A stretch of DNA of 48,458 bases from an uncultured Oscillatoriales cyanobacterium (lineage in GTDB: Bacteria > Cyanobacteriota > Cyanobacteriia > Cyanobacteriales > Microcoleaceae), in assembly GCA_903893625.1 (NCBI GenBank), contig CAITND010000112.1, positions 1 through 48,458 of the forward strand. Reading direction: 5' to 3'. The first letter of the stretch is position 1; every line of letters begins with the position of its first letter. The notes under the pieces are model-generated. The model worked only from the letters and a program-made list of their open reading frames with translations, ran no database searches and was not told where the DNA came from. Below, piece after piece: positions 1 through 8,915 of this stretch. The position numbers were made by a program, and so were the translations under genes.

Positions 1-27
1 ATACTGTTTAACATAGTTTTAAAATCA

Positions 28-130
28 AAAAAAGTGATCTCTTTTTGATTTTATCAAGAAAAGATCACTATTATTTTCTTTTTTACCCCCGACTTTGAAA
101 ACGCCCTGGGGGATTTAGGGGGATCAAATC
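28..130. repeat. Dispersed hairpin repeat, copy A
   Basis: AT-rich stretch with an inverted repeat (AGTGATCT at 33-40 and AGATCACT at 62-69), a loop containing GATTTTATCA, then a CGACTTTGAAA block and a GGGGGATTTAGGGGGATC tail. The same ordered blocks recur at about 3205-3285 and 39540-39645, so this is a dispersed element rather than a simple terminator. It abuts the 3' end of the convergent cbiG-cobJ gene and may also end its transcription. Confidence 0.6.
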
Positions 131-1992
131 TAGGGAATTCCTAAATATCCTCTGGGTGTAATCATCCAATTTTCATAAATTCCGGTGCTTTGATTTCCGA
201 TTAATACGGTTGTTAACATATCCACTGCATCAGGATTAAATTGTTCTAAAGTCGTTAAGGTAATTTCCTCATCGGGTCGATAGGCAGAACGAACAATCGC
301 TATCGGAGTATGACCAGAACGAGCCTCTAAAAAAATCCGTTTAGCGGTGTGTAATTGCTCGGTACGGGTACGCGATCGCGGATTATATAAAATACAAACA
401 AAATCCGCTTGAGCCGCAGCAATTAATCGTTTTTCAATTACATCCCAAGGTGTTAATAAATCACTCAAACTAATCGCACAAAAATCGTGCATTAATGGTG
501 CCCCCACACGACTCGCCACCGCCTGTAAGGCACTAATCCCCGGAAACACCTGCACCGATGGGGTTTTGCCATCCCATCCCGTTGTCCGCAACTGTTCAAA
601 CACTAACCCGGCCATTCCATATATTCCACAGTCCCCCGACGAGACCACCGCCACCGTTAACCCCCACTGGGCCAAATCAATCGCCCGTTCTGCCCGTTGA
701 CGTTCTTGAGTGATGGGATAGTATTCAACAATCTGTCCCGGATGCAATAAGGGCGCAATTAAGTCCAAATACAAGGAATATCCGATCACCACATCCGCCT
801 GAACAATGGCCGTTTGAGCCGCAGGGGTGATTTGATCCAGTTCACCAGGGCCAGTTCCGACTAACAATAACTGTCCCGTGCGTCCGGTATATTCCCGTTC
901 AGCTTGGGAAATCGCCACCGTTACCGCCTGTCCAATTCGGTTTGAAGTTTGAGGCGTTGGTAAATCATCTCGGTAAATTTGCTTAGAAACCAGTAAGGTT
1001 TGAACTCCGGCGGCTTGTAACGCTGCGGCTTCGGCTACGCTAGGGGTTCCCACTTCTGCTGCTACCACTTCTGAAGGGTTAGGAACCTGTATCTGTCGCA
1101 GAACTTCGGGGGGAAAGGTGCGTAACGGCCACTGCTGGGCTTGGCACAATTCCACTAACCCCGGTTCATCCCCTTTTATATCCAGGGTAGCAATTCCGGC
1201 GATCGCGGCTTCCGCTAAATTATACTGTTGTAAAACCTGCTCAATTGCCTTCTCAATTAACGTTCTAGGGGTATTACGTTCACAGCCAATTCCCACCCAT
1301 AACACCCTCGGAAACCACTGAACTTGAGCGGTATCGGAAACAGTATTGAGTTGAGGTTGAGAACTGATCGAGATGCGGAATTTCGCCTCTGTATTTGGGG
1401 CAAAATCAAAGGGATGACCGGGAGGTAAACTATTTTGCCATAAGGTTGAACCAGCTTCCTGAAGCACGTTAACCCGTTCTCCTCTGACAATGGCTGCACT
1501 CACGGCTGTCCAGTCTCCTTGTCCTCGTCGCCAACCGAAGGGAACCCCCAACAAATCCACCGCCGGTAATCCTAAAGCGTTCGCCGCACCTGTAATAATG
1601 GGTGTAGCGTTCAATTGGTGGGCGACTAAGCGAGTCAGTTGATCAGCGCCTCCTTGATGTCCACCGCATAAACTGATCACGAATTTTCCGGTTTGATCCA
1701 GGACTACAACCGCAGGATCACTGGATTTATGTTGTAATAAAGGAGCTATTAATCGCACCACAGCCCCGGATGCTAAACCAAAAATTAAAGCTCGGTGGCT
1801 TGACCAGAGAGTAGCGAGGTGTTCTGCTAAAGAACCTGAATAGACTTGTGTTCCGGGTAAGGGGTGGAGTGTGTTGGGTATCCACAGAGTTGCATCTAAA
1901 CGTTGACATAGGGGTTGTAGTCGTTGTATAGCCTGGGAAGTGGTGGCAATGGCAGCAATGGGTTGAAAAGATTGAAATTGGGAAAAACTCAT
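130..1992 (-). CDS. cobJ: CbiG-CobJ fusion: cobalt-precorrin-5A hydrolase / precorrin-3B C17-methyltransferase
   Basis: Two corrin-ring enzymes of cobalamin synthesis in one 620-residue chain. Residues about 1-355 resemble CbiG, which opens the delta-lactone of cobalt-precorrin-5A. Residues about 372-615 are an SAM-dependent tetrapyrrole methylase of the CobJ/CbiH type, with the glycine-rich VGTGPGELDQIT motif near its start and the GDCGIYGMAG motif, that contracts the ring by C17 methylation. Such fusions are common in cyanobacteria. The ATG at 1992 (MSFSQFQ) is preferred; a TTG 18 bases upstream would add six residues. Acts in the cytoplasm. It lies 3.8 kb from cobA-hemD on the same strand but is not in an operon with it. 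No cobalamin riboswitch was recognised upstream. Confidence 0.9.
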   Translation of the reverse strand: MSFSQFQSFQPIAAIATTSQAIQRLQPLCQRLDATLWIPNTLHPLPGTQVYSGSLAEHLATLWSSHRALIFGLASGAVVRLIAPLLQHKSSDPAVVVLDQTGKFVISLCGGHQGGADQLTRLVAHQLNATPIITGAANALGLPAVDLLGVPFGWRRGQGDWTAVSAAIVRGERVNVLQEAGSTLWQNSLPPGHPFDFAPNTEAKFRISISSQPQLNTVSDTAQVQWFPRVLWVGIGCERNTPRTLIEKAIEQVLQQYNLAEAAIAGIATLDIKGDEPGLVELCQAQQWPLRTFPPEVLRQIQVPNPSEVVAAEVGTPSVAEAAALQAAGVQTLLVSKQIYRDDLPTPQTSNRIGQAVTVAISQAEREYTGRTGQLLLVGTGPGELDQITPAAQTAIVQADVVIGYSLYLDLIAPLLHPGQIVEYYPITQERQRAERAIDLAQWGLTVAVVSSGDCGIYGMAGLVFEQLRTTGWDGKTPSVQVFPGISALQAVASRVGAPLMHDFCAISLSDLLTPWDVIEKRLIAAAQADFVCILYNPRSRTRTEQLHTAKRIFLEARSGHTPIAIVRSAYRPDEEITLTTLEQFNPDAVDMLTTVLIGNQSTGIYENWMITPRGYLGIP

Positions 1993-2160
1993 CTTCTGGG
2001 GTGACAACAATAGATTAGAATAAAGAACTTGTTTCTTTTTTATTGTAAATTGGGAAGACTCTTAAAGGCAAAAAGCAAAAGAAATATTAACTATTGCTTC
2101 TTGTTTATTCAGAATAAAGTTGTCAATTTTTATTTTAGGTAAAAAAGTGGGGCATCTGTA

Positions 2161-2952
2161 ATGGATCAGAAAACGGAATTATTATTAAAGTTAGACATTT
2201 TTAGAGAATTTTATACAGAAGAAGTCGAACTGATTAGTGAGTATTTTTCGATTCATAAGTTTTTTGATTTACAAGTGATTATGCCCCAAACGGGTCACGA
2301 TTCTTCCTTTGGAATTATTCTATCTGGGGAAGTCAGCATTGTTGATGATCAGATAGAAAATAGTAGTCGAACTAAAGGAGATATTTTAGGGGAAATGGCA
2401 TTTATTCAAGCAGGTCGTCGCTCAGATTTTATTGCGGCGAGTGATGGGGCTATTGCGATTATGACCTTTGATGATATTGAAAAATTAAAATTAAAACAAC
2501 CCTATTTAGCCGTTAAATTAATCAGTCTTGTGACTCGTAATCTTGTTAATTATTTACGCAAAAACAATAAAAAAAGCCCAACGGAAATGCTTGTATTATT
2601 AGCCGATTATAATTTATTTTCTGATTTATTGAATTTGGTTAAGGATCATCTTCATATTATCAAGAATTTTTCAATTGTAACCTCTGAAAAATTAAAGAGT
2701 TTCTTGGAAGAAACAACAGATTTAACCATCAGTCAAGTCATCGAACCTCAGTGTTTGATTTTAGGTGAAACGGCGATCGGTTCCCAAATTCTGTTAGATC
2801 AAGTCAAAGCAATTTTTTATTTACGCGATGCGGTGACAATTGAATCTAATCCGCCATCCATTGAAGCTTTATCTCGTCTGTGTGATTTGCAACAGGTTTT
2901 ATTTGCTACAAATTTATTAACGGCTAATGCTGTTTTTCAGTATTTGGAATAA
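2161..2952 (+). CDS. Cyclic nucleotide-binding domain protein without a DNA-binding domain
   Basis: 263 residues. The N-terminal half (about 10-130) is a cNMP-binding beta-roll: LSGEVSI, then a phosphate-binding-cassette-like stretch with GEMAFI (Glu78) and the arginines at 86-87. The C-terminal half (about 140-263) is not a winged helix like Crp and has no domain I recognise, so this is probably a cyclic-nucleotide-responsive or scaffold protein rather than a transcription factor. No signal peptide or membrane span. Transcribed divergently from cbiG-cobJ with about 170 bases between them. A class III adenylate cyclase gene lies 23 kb away; a functional link is only inference. Confidence 0.75.
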   Translation: MDQKTELLLKLDIFREFYTEEVELISEYFSIHKFFDLQVIMPQTGHDSSFGIILSGEVSIVDDQIENSSRTKGDILGEMAFIQAGRRSDFIAASDGAIAIMTFDDIEKLKLKQPYLAVKLISLVTRNLVNYLRKNNKKSPTEMLVLLADYNLFSDLLNLVKDHLHIIKNFSIVTSEKLKSFLEETTDLTISQVIEPQCLILGETAIGSQILLDQVKAIFYLRDAVTIESNPPSIEALSRLCDLQQVLFATNLLTANAVFQYLE

Positions 2953-3152
2953 AGGCAAAATTAACCCCTGAAAATTAATTATATAAAGGCTGGACTATGG
3001 CATATTTGAAAATGGAATTATAGCCTACTTTTCAGCTATAATTCTCAAACATGATAGCTGTTTTCCGAATAATTAATATTTGATCTAATTGATATATGAT
3101 ATTAATTACCGATCAGATCGGATATATTTTTCCTTGACAGCCTCTATAATCC

Positions 3153-3181
3153 TTGACTTTTTTCAGATGTTCTGTTATAAT
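3153..3181 (+). promoter_or_regulatory. Consensus sigma-70 promoter
   Basis: TTGACT at 3153-3158 and a perfect TATAAT at 3176-3181, separated by exactly 17 bases. It points at the gene starting at 3309 and leaves a leader of about 120 bases that contains repeat copy B. This is the best-matched vegetative promoter noticed in the window. Confidence 0.7.
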
Positions 3182-3204
3182 ATCCGGCGTAGCTTTCTAC
3201 GAAA

Positions 3205-3285
3205 AAAATGCGATCACCCTTGATTTTATCAGGTAGTGATCGCTGTTTCTTTACTCTTTCTGAGCCGACTTTGAAACAGCCCTGG
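3205..3285. repeat. Dispersed hairpin repeat, copy B
   Basis: Inverted repeat GCGATCAC (3210-3217) / GTGATCGC (3236-3243) around a loop with GATTTTATCAGG, followed by TTTACTCTTT and CGACTTTGAAACAGCCCTGG. The order of blocks matches the copies at 28-130 and 39540-39645. It lies in the transcribed leader of the downstream gene. Confidence 0.6.
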
Positions 3286-3308
3286 TAGTATAGAAAGGAG
3301 ATTATTCC

Positions 3309-4403
3309 ATGAATACAAGAGTTTTAATACTAGGAGGTAGAGGACGAATTGGCAATAGTGTTGCCGAAGATATCGCCCAACATACATCAGCCGATATTAC
3401 CATTACCGGACGTAAACTTACGCGAAATATTGCGATTAATCCTCGGTTTCAGATGTTAGAATTAGATTTAGAAGATCAACAAAAATTAGAAAAAGCGATC
3501 GCTAATTCCGATTTAGTTATTCACTGTGCCGGGCCATTTTATTATCGAGATTTAGGGGTTTTACAAACCTGTATTGAAAATCACGTTAACTATATTGATG
3601 TTAGCGATAACCGAGACTTTACCCGCAGGATTTTAGACCATTCTGAAGCCGCTAAAAATGCCGGAGTCACCGCTATTATTAATACGGGTATTTTTCCTGG
3701 TATTTCTAATAGTCTGGTGCGTCAAGGTGTCGAACAATTTGATCAGGTAGAAAAAATCCATTTGAGTTATGTTGCTGGGGGGTCTGGCGGTGCAGGAATA
3801 ACCGTAATGAGAACTACCTTTTTAGGGTTACAAAGTCCCTTTGAAGTCTGGATAAACGGACAATGGCAAACGATTAAACCCTATAGCGAAAGAGAAACCA
3901 TTGAATTTCCTCCGCCCTACGGAAAAACCGGAGTTTATTGGTTTAATATGCCAGAATGTTTCACCCTAGTCGAATCTTTTCCCGTTAAAACCGTAATTAC
4001 AAAATTTGGCACTATTCCCGATTTTTATAATTATCTAACTTGGAGTGTAGCCCATTGGTGGCCGGAAAGTTGGCTCAGAAATCCCGCCGTAATTGAGTTT
4101 TTATCCCAGGTTAGTTATAAGATGATTAATGTCACCGATACTTGGAGTGGAATCGGGGTAGCAGTTCGTTCCTGTGTGACCGGAATTAAACAGGGAAAAA
4201 CCGTTGATTTTTGTTCGACAATTGTTCATGAAAATACCGCAAAAATTGCCGGAATTGGAACCGGAAGTATTGCGGAACTTTGCTTAAACGGGGAACTTCA
4301 AAAACCCGGTGTTTGGCCTGTAGAACAGGTACTTTCAACTCCATTATTTGAAGCAGCCATGAACAAAAGAGGAGTTAATATTCAAACCTCGTTGGGTGCG
4401 TAA
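3309..4403 (+). CDS. Saccharopine dehydrogenase-like NAD(P)-binding oxidoreductase
   Basis: 364 residues. The N-terminus is a Rossmann fold with the dinucleotide-binding GGRGRIGNSVAEDI motif, followed by LVIHCAGPF and a conserved YIDVSDN segment, as in saccharopine dehydrogenase-like and trans-acting enoyl-reductase-like proteins. Substrate unknown. The length fits the soluble family (350-400 residues). A good ribosome-binding site (AAGGAG) lies 7 bases before the ATG, and a consensus promoter sits 130 bases upstream. Monocistronic; convergent with the protease gene. The assignment is by fold and motif, and lysine metabolism should not be assumed. Confidence 0.8.
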   Translation: MNTRVLILGGRGRIGNSVAEDIAQHTSADITITGRKLTRNIAINPRFQMLELDLEDQQKLEKAIANSDLVIHCAGPFYYRDLGVLQTCIENHVNYIDVSDNRDFTRRILDHSEAAKNAGVTAIINTGIFPGISNSLVRQGVEQFDQVEKIHLSYVAGGSGGAGITVMRTTFLGLQSPFEVWINGQWQTIKPYSERETIEFPPPYGKTGVYWFNMPECFTLVESFPVKTVITKFGTIPDFYNYLTWSVAHWWPESWLRNPAVIEFLSQVSYKMINVTDTWSGIGVAVRSCVTGIKQGKTVDFCSTIVHENTAKIAGIGTGSIAELCLNGELQKPGVWPVEQVLSTPLFEAAMNKRGVNIQTSLGA

Positions 4404-4420
4404 GTGTTAACACACGCACC
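4395..4420. terminator. Hairpin between convergent genes
   Basis: GGTGCGT (4395-4401) pairs with ACGCACC (4414-4420), and the enclosed GTGTTAACAC is itself palindromic, giving a near-continuous stem with a 2-base bulge. It overlaps the stop codon at 4401-4403 and ends 5 bases before the stop of the opposing gene, so it could end transcription from both sides. No long T-run on either strand. Confidence 0.45.
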
Positions 4421-4425
4421 TGCTA

Positions 4426-5613
4426 TTATTCTAATTCTTTTAGGCGATCTAACGTATCTTGATAGGACGCTTTTCGGCCTAATTTTTCATAGAGTTCAGC
4501 CGCTTTTTTGAAATCTGCGATCGCTTTAATTTTATCCTTTAATTCCAAATAAGCTAAGGCTCGATTATAATAAGCATCAGCAAAACCCGGATTTAAACGA
4601 ATCGCTTCCGTGTAATCTTCAATGGGATTGGGAGCGCGAGTGGGTTCAATAATTCGAGCAGCCAAAAGGGTTCGAGCAATCGCTCGATTAAAAAAAGCTT
4701 CAGGATTATTAGGATTTAATTCAATCGCTTGATTAAAAGAATCAATCGCATCCCAAGTTTCACCTTGATCTAATAACGTTAATCCTTGAAAATAAAACGC
4801 TTGATAACTTTGAGGATGATCCCAAGACAAAGGATTCGCTTCTGGGGTTTTTTCATCAATTACTAAATCCGATGATTTTAAGCCCGTTTCTAATAATTTC
4901 CCCATAAACAAATTAATCGGAATCGCGGCATTAAATCCCGTTTTAATCGGGGCTACATCACCAGAACTGGTTTGAGCAAAACCAAATTCTCCCTGTCCAT
5001 GTAACCCCACCACACGGGCTTCAGAATCGAAAACCGGCCCCCCACTCATGCCACTCCAAGTCACCGCTTGATAGCGTAAATTATAGCCTTCTGGACGACT
5101 TTTCGGGCGACTGGTCACTAATCCAGGAGACAATTCTGGTTCCCTTTCAACACCTGTTAATCCCCCCGTTGCTGGATATCCATAAACATAAATTTGAGCA
5201 CCGATAACCGCTTGTTCAGAATTTCCTAATGTCGCCACCGGATACGGTTGAGAACTCTCAAATTGAATAATCGCTAAATCCGGTTCTTTATCATCATTTT
5301 GTAAGCGAATAATTTTCACACCCGGATGATTTGCACCGTCATAAGTCCGCACACTATATTTAACATTGGGATCTTCGACAACATGATTTACCGTCAAAAC
5401 TGTATAAGTTTTGCCATTTTTAGCAATAATTACCCCAGAACCATCCCCTAATTGACTATTAATTTGTACAGTAATAGGTTCGGCGATTTCTGCTACCTGT
5501 TGCGCCGTTTTTGCCATTACAATTGTCGATTGACTGACAACTATTGCAGCCACCGTTGCAGTTCCCGTGAGCAGATAGAGAAAGGAGTCAGACGAAAACA
5601 ACCCTAAACCCAT
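4426..5613 (-). CDS. Trypsin-like serine protease with C-terminal TPR repeats
   Basis: 395 residues. A hydrophobic N-terminus (about 10-34) ending in VMAKTAQ looks like a signal peptide or membrane anchor, which suggests periplasmic or thylakoid-lumen location. The chymotrypsin-fold triad is complete: His77 (VNHVVED), Asp112 (PDLAIIQF) and Ser190 (GMSGGPVFD). Residues about 270-395 hold tetratricopeptide repeats (FNQAIELNPNNPEAFFNRA; YTEAIRLNPGFADAYYNRA). The trypsin-TPR arrangement is widespread in filamentous cyanobacteria; the TPRs probably bind partners. Substrate unknown. Confidence 0.85.
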   Translation of the reverse strand: MGLGLFSSDSFLYLLTGTATVAAIVVSQSTIVMAKTAQQVAEIAEPITVQINSQLGDGSGVIIAKNGKTYTVLTVNHVVEDPNVKYSVRTYDGANHPGVKIIRLQNDDKEPDLAIIQFESSQPYPVATLGNSEQAVIGAQIYVYGYPATGGLTGVEREPELSPGLVTSRPKSRPEGYNLRYQAVTWSGMSGGPVFDSEARVVGLHGQGEFGFAQTSSGDVAPIKTGFNAAIPINLFMGKLLETGLKSSDLVIDEKTPEANPLSWDHPQSYQAFYFQGLTLLDQGETWDAIDSFNQAIELNPNNPEAFFNRAIARTLLAARIIEPTRAPNPIEDYTEAIRLNPGFADAYYNRALAYLELKDKIKAIADFKKAAELYEKLGRKASYQDTLDRLKELE

Positions 5614-5847
5614 AATTCAACCCCTAGATAATAAATTCGCTTGATTTGCCATCATCCGTTACCCACTCCCCGTTAAAAATTTGGACGAAATTAGTAAGAG
5701 GACAATTTGATCAATAGACGTAAATTCACCGGATTTTGTTCAGAATTTTCTGGACTTTTATTTTAAGCTAATGGGACTTAAACAAATTTTAAGCCCAAAC
5801 AAGTCTCTTTTGAAGTTATTTTGGTAGAGGATTAGCAGGGAGGATAC

Positions 5848-7437
5848 CTACTCTACATACTGATTAATAATCGCTTGGGTTAATCCTTCTAAGGTATATT
5901 CTTGTGGTTCAACGTCTACTCGTCCTAATAAACTTTGACAACTTTTAGAGGTTTGGGGGCCAATAGAAGCAATACAAATCCCATCTAAATAATTGGAGGG
6001 TAAAGTATGTTCAGGGAGAGATTGAATTAATTGAGAGAAATTTTTAACGGTTTTAGAACTAGCAAAAGTAATTATATCAATTTTTTTACCCTGTAAAGCT
6101 TCTAAAACTTCAGGATAAATACTATCAGGACAACCGGATTCATAAGCCGCAACTTCCACAACTGTTGCTCCTTTTGCGGTTAATTCTTGAACTAAAATCT
6201 CTCGTCCTCCGGTTTCTACTCTAGGAAATAAAATTCTTTTGCCTTGCAAAGATTCGGGAAAATGTTCGATAAGAGAATCGGCTACAAAATCGGGAGGAAT
6301 AAAATCAGGTTTTAAGCAGCGTTCTTGCAAACTATCGGCGGTTTTTTTACCGACTACTGCTATTTTTGTTTGACCTAAACTGCGAATATCTTTTCCAAGG
6401 TTCATTAAGCGATTAAAAAAGTATTCAACGCCATTATAAGAGGTTAAAATCAACCAATCAAAGCTATTTTCAGCATTTGTTTCTAACTGTTCAATCGCTT
6501 GATCTAAACTTTCCCAACTGGAGGGAGGCGTAATCACTAAAGCAGGCATTTCAATTACCGTTGCTCCCTGGGCTTTTAATAAGTCACTAAATTGACTCGA
6601 TTGTTCTGCGGAACGAGTGACTAATATCGTTTTAGCAAATAGAGGTTGATTCATAGTATCAAGATTTAAAATAGAATTTTTGGGCGATTGATCCTGTCTC
6701 CAAGATTGTTGGGAAGGGTTGAGAAAATCCCGCAGGCGGACAACTTCACCCACCACAATCACACAGGGAGACAAGGATTCATTGGCTGTTGTTTCTACAA
6801 TATCATTTAATGTACCTACCCAAACTGTTTGTTGAGGACAACCCCCCGATTTAATAATAGCAATCGGGGTATTTGGGAGTCGTTCATGGCGTAGGAGTTG
6901 ATGGACAATTTCAGCTAAATTTCGTCCTCCCATTAAAATTACTAAGGTTTCAATTTGAGAAACAATTTGCCAATCTAATGCTTCTAAATCATGGGCAGTC
7001 ATGACTACAAAACAACGACTCATTACCGGATCTGTGAGGGGAATATAGGCGAGAGTGGGTGCTGCTAAAGCGGATGAAAGACCGGGGATAACTTCAAAGT
7101 CACATTGAGATTCAATTAGGGCTTGAATTTCTGAAGTCGTGCGTCCAAAAATAAACGGATCGCCTCCTTTTAAACGAATGACCTGTTTTCCTCTAAGGCA
7201 ATATTCCACTAATAATTGATTGATTTCTGCTTGGGGTGTACTCGGTTGTCCACCCCGTTTTCCCACTTCTAATTTTAAGCAATTGGCAGGAACTAATGTT
7301 AAAATAGAATCATCGACTAAGGCATCATAAATAATTACTTCCGCTTGGGAGAGTAACCCTTGAGCTTGTAGGGTAAGATAAGCAATTTCTCCTAACCCAG
7401 CCCCAACTAAATAAACTTTTCCTTTTTTCCCGATCAT
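5848..7437 (-). CDS. cobA: Uroporphyrinogen-III C-methyltransferase / uroporphyrinogen-III synthase fusion
   Basis: 529 residues combining two tetrapyrrole branch-point enzymes. Residues 1-245 are the SUMT methylase (VYLVGAGLGE at the SAM site, RLKGGDPFIFGR, VIPGLSSALAAP), which makes precorrin-2 for siroheme and cobalamin. Residues about 267-529 are HemD-like uroporphyrinogen-III synthase (ILVTRSAEQSSQFSDLL, LILTSYNGVEYFF, ITFASSKTVKNF), which closes the macrocycle. The fusion would channel uroporphyrinogen III to precorrin-2. The first loop reads GAGLGE rather than the usual GAGPGD, a mild variation. Starts at ATG 7437; apparently monocistronic. Confidence 0.9.
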   Translation of the reverse strand: MIGKKGKVYLVGAGLGEIAYLTLQAQGLLSQAEVIIYDALVDDSILTLVPANCLKLEVGKRGGQPSTPQAEINQLLVEYCLRGKQVIRLKGGDPFIFGRTTSEIQALIESQCDFEVIPGLSSALAAPTLAYIPLTDPVMSRCFVVMTAHDLEALDWQIVSQIETLVILMGGRNLAEIVHQLLRHERLPNTPIAIIKSGGCPQQTVWVGTLNDIVETTANESLSPCVIVVGEVVRLRDFLNPSQQSWRQDQSPKNSILNLDTMNQPLFAKTILVTRSAEQSSQFSDLLKAQGATVIEMPALVITPPSSWESLDQAIEQLETNAENSFDWLILTSYNGVEYFFNRLMNLGKDIRSLGQTKIAVVGKKTADSLQERCLKPDFIPPDFVADSLIEHFPESLQGKRILFPRVETGGREILVQELTAKGATVVEVAAYESGCPDSIYPEVLEALQGKKIDIITFASSKTVKNFSQLIQSLPEHTLPSNYLDGICIASIGPQTSKSCQSLLGRVDVEPQEYTLEGLTQAIINQYVE

Positions 7438-7670
7438 TGGTAAAATTTAAGAGAAATGAAGGTTTCATATTTAATTGTATCCTAACTCAAGGGTATGAAG
7501 CTTTAAGAAGTGTCACAGTAGATATCAGAATATTACTATTTTTCTTCATAATCGGGGAACAGAAGCGGGCTGAATTGGCTTTGCAATCGTCAAGGGTACT
7601 GAACGACAGAGAATTGAGTGAATGACTCCCTTTCAATATTTCACAGACAATTGAGCAGGATTGAATCAAT

Positions 7671-8447
7671 ATGAAAATACAGTTTAATTATGGTGATTTT
7701 GGTTTAGGATTAACCGTGATCCTGTTACTCACTTTTAGTGTTTTGCAATGGTTACATATTCCGGCGGGAAGCTTTTTGGATTGGGTGATTGGTTGTGCGG
7801 TTTTTTGGTGGTTATTGTTAATTGTAACGGTTCCTTGGAATATTCATTTTGAGGCGAAAGAAGTTTTAGCAGAAGCGGAAGAATCGAAAAAAAAAGGAAT
7901 TCCAATTGAAAATCAACAAGTTCAATATGTCACCCAGTTAGCTCAACGTTCCCTTGGGGTCGCATTGAGTTTACATTTTTTATCAACTTTAGGGCTTTAT
8001 GGGTTAGCTTGGTCGGGAATTAGTGTGGTGGGTTATTTGGGTTCAGGGGCGGCTTTACTATTAACAATTTTACGGCCTTCGGTACGCGCTTATCAATATT
8101 TAGCAGCCCGATTAGCAATGGTTCGTCGTCAATTTTCCTATCCCCGTGAGGATGTTGTAGAACTGCGAAATCGCTTTGAAATTATGGAAGTAACGTTAAA
8201 AGAGTTAGAAAGACAATTGAATCTAAAATATCCTGATTCTTGGGCGACTCAACAAGAACAAAAATGGCAAGCTATTCGTGAAGGTTTAACGAATTTAACG
8301 GCTAATTTAGAAACCTTAAAAGCTACGAATAAATCGGAACATCAGCGTTTAGAAAGAGAAGCAAAAAATGCGATCGCTCAATTAAGTGCTGATGGACAAT
8401 TTCTTAATCATGTTAGAGAAATTATTCGATTTGTCAAAGAGGCGTAA
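7671..8447 (+). CDS. Conserved membrane protein with C-terminal coiled coil, function unknown
   Basis: 258 residues. Hydrophobic segments at about 10-27, 35-53, 98-115 and 118-132 suggest three or four membrane helices. The region from about 155 to 255 is charged, with heptad-like spacing (ELRNRFEIMEVTLKELERQLNL...; NLTANLETLKATNKSEHQRLE), probably a cytoplasmic coiled coil. I recognise no enzymatic motif. The 230 bases upstream contain no supportable gene. Confidence 0.65.
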   Translation: MKIQFNYGDFGLGLTVILLLTFSVLQWLHIPAGSFLDWVIGCAVFWWLLLIVTVPWNIHFEAKEVLAEAEESKKKGIPIENQQVQYVTQLAQRSLGVALSLHFLSTLGLYGLAWSGISVVGYLGSGAALLLTILRPSVRAYQYLAARLAMVRRQFSYPREDVVELRNRFEIMEVTLKELERQLNLKYPDSWATQQEQKWQAIREGLTNLTANLETLKATNKSEHQRLEREAKNAIAQLSADGQFLNHVREIIRFVKEA

Positions 8448-8463
8448 TTTGTTGACGGTTGAC

Positions 8464-8509
8464 TGTGTAGAGACGCGCCATGGCGCGTCTCTACACAGTC
8501 AACAGTTGA
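8464..8509. repeat. 46-bp near-perfect palindrome
   Basis: Two 22-base arms (GTTGACTGTGTAGAGACGCG...) pair without mismatch around a central AT. The core GTAGAGACGCG-CC-AT-GGCGCGTCTCTAC is a dispersed cyanobacterial palindrome. Imperfect relatives occur at 19359-19378 and, inside a coding region, at 23391-23417. It starts 17 bases after the stop codon of the upstream membrane-protein gene and could serve as its terminator. Confidence 0.8.
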
Positions 8510-8514
8510 TAGTA

Positions 8515-8558
8515 AGTATAGCAACCGCTAATATAATATATGCTTCGAGTGCTATACT
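8515..8558. repeat. Short inverted repeat AGTATAGCA / TGCTATACT
   Basis: Perfect 9-base arms (8515-8523 and 8550-8558) around an AT-rich 26-base centre. The arm resembles the terminal TATAGCA of the miniature elements at 26019 and 37931, so it may be an internally deleted relative. It lies about 120 bases upstream of the antitoxin gene. Confidence 0.4.
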
Positions 8559-8678
8559 CAAGGGAATTCTTGTTGGCTGGAAGGGTAAAAAATTATTCTG
8601 TTCGGATGGAATATCTGGGGACAAACACGCACCCTCAATATCTCCATTTATGGGGCGGAAATTGTTAAGGAGAAAAAA

Positions 8679-8915
8679 ATGAAAAGTGTTACACCAAAGG
8701 AATTACGAGGTAATCTTGGCAATTTGCTCGACGAGATTTTAAGAACAGGGATACCTCTGGAAATTGATTGGGGAGGGAAACGTCTCCGCATTGTCCCAGT
8801 AGAAAAGTCAGAAAAGTTACAGAACTTGGTACATCGTCCTCATTTTATTTTAGGAGAACCGGACGATCTGATCGATCTCAATTGGGAGCAGGAGGTCAAT
8901 CTTGATCTACCTTGA
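8679..8915 (+). CDS. Type II antitoxin of Phd/YefM-like type
   Basis: 78 residues, beginning KSVTPKELRGNLGNLLDEIL, typical of the DNA-binding N-terminus of antitoxins paired with PIN-domain toxins. LEIDWGGKRLRIVP fits the following strand and the acidic C-terminus would contact the toxin. A strong ribosome-binding site (AAGGAG) precedes the ATG. The toxin frame starts inside its last codons but survives only as a 26-residue stub, so the antitoxin is probably an orphan. Confidence 0.75.
   Translation: MKSVTPKELRGNLGNLLDEILRTGIPLEIDWGGKRLRIVPVEKSEKLQNLVHRPHFILGEPDDLIDLNWEQEVNLDLP

Larger units (their letters stand above)
2953..3308. other. 356-base intergenic region with hairpin, promoter and repeat
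   Basis: No gene seen. It holds a perfect 10-bp inverted repeat (GAATTATAGC at 3015-3024, GCTATAATTC at 3035-3044; 10-base loop) about 60 bases after the upstream stop codon, which may be a terminator without a clear T-run or another small repeat. A consensus sigma-70 promoter (3153-3181), repeat copy B and the ribosome-binding site of the next gene follow. Confidence 0.6.

Noticed and set aside
1993-2160. Cobalamin riboswitch before cbiG-cobJ
   Set aside because: No B12-box-like conserved core or suitable length in the 170-base divergent region.
3133-3149. TTGACA followed by TATAAT at 3134-3150
   Set aside because: The spacing is only about 5 bases, too short for a promoter; the pair at 3153-3181 has the right 17-base spacer.
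7437-7669. Two opposing small frames of about 60 residues
   Set aside because: They overlap each other on opposite strands, have no ribosome-binding site and no family resemblance.
8386-8682. Plus-strand 98-residue reading frame
   Set aside because: It runs through the 46-bp palindrome and the AGTATAGCA inverted repeat and overlaps the end of the membrane-protein gene in another frame; no domain.
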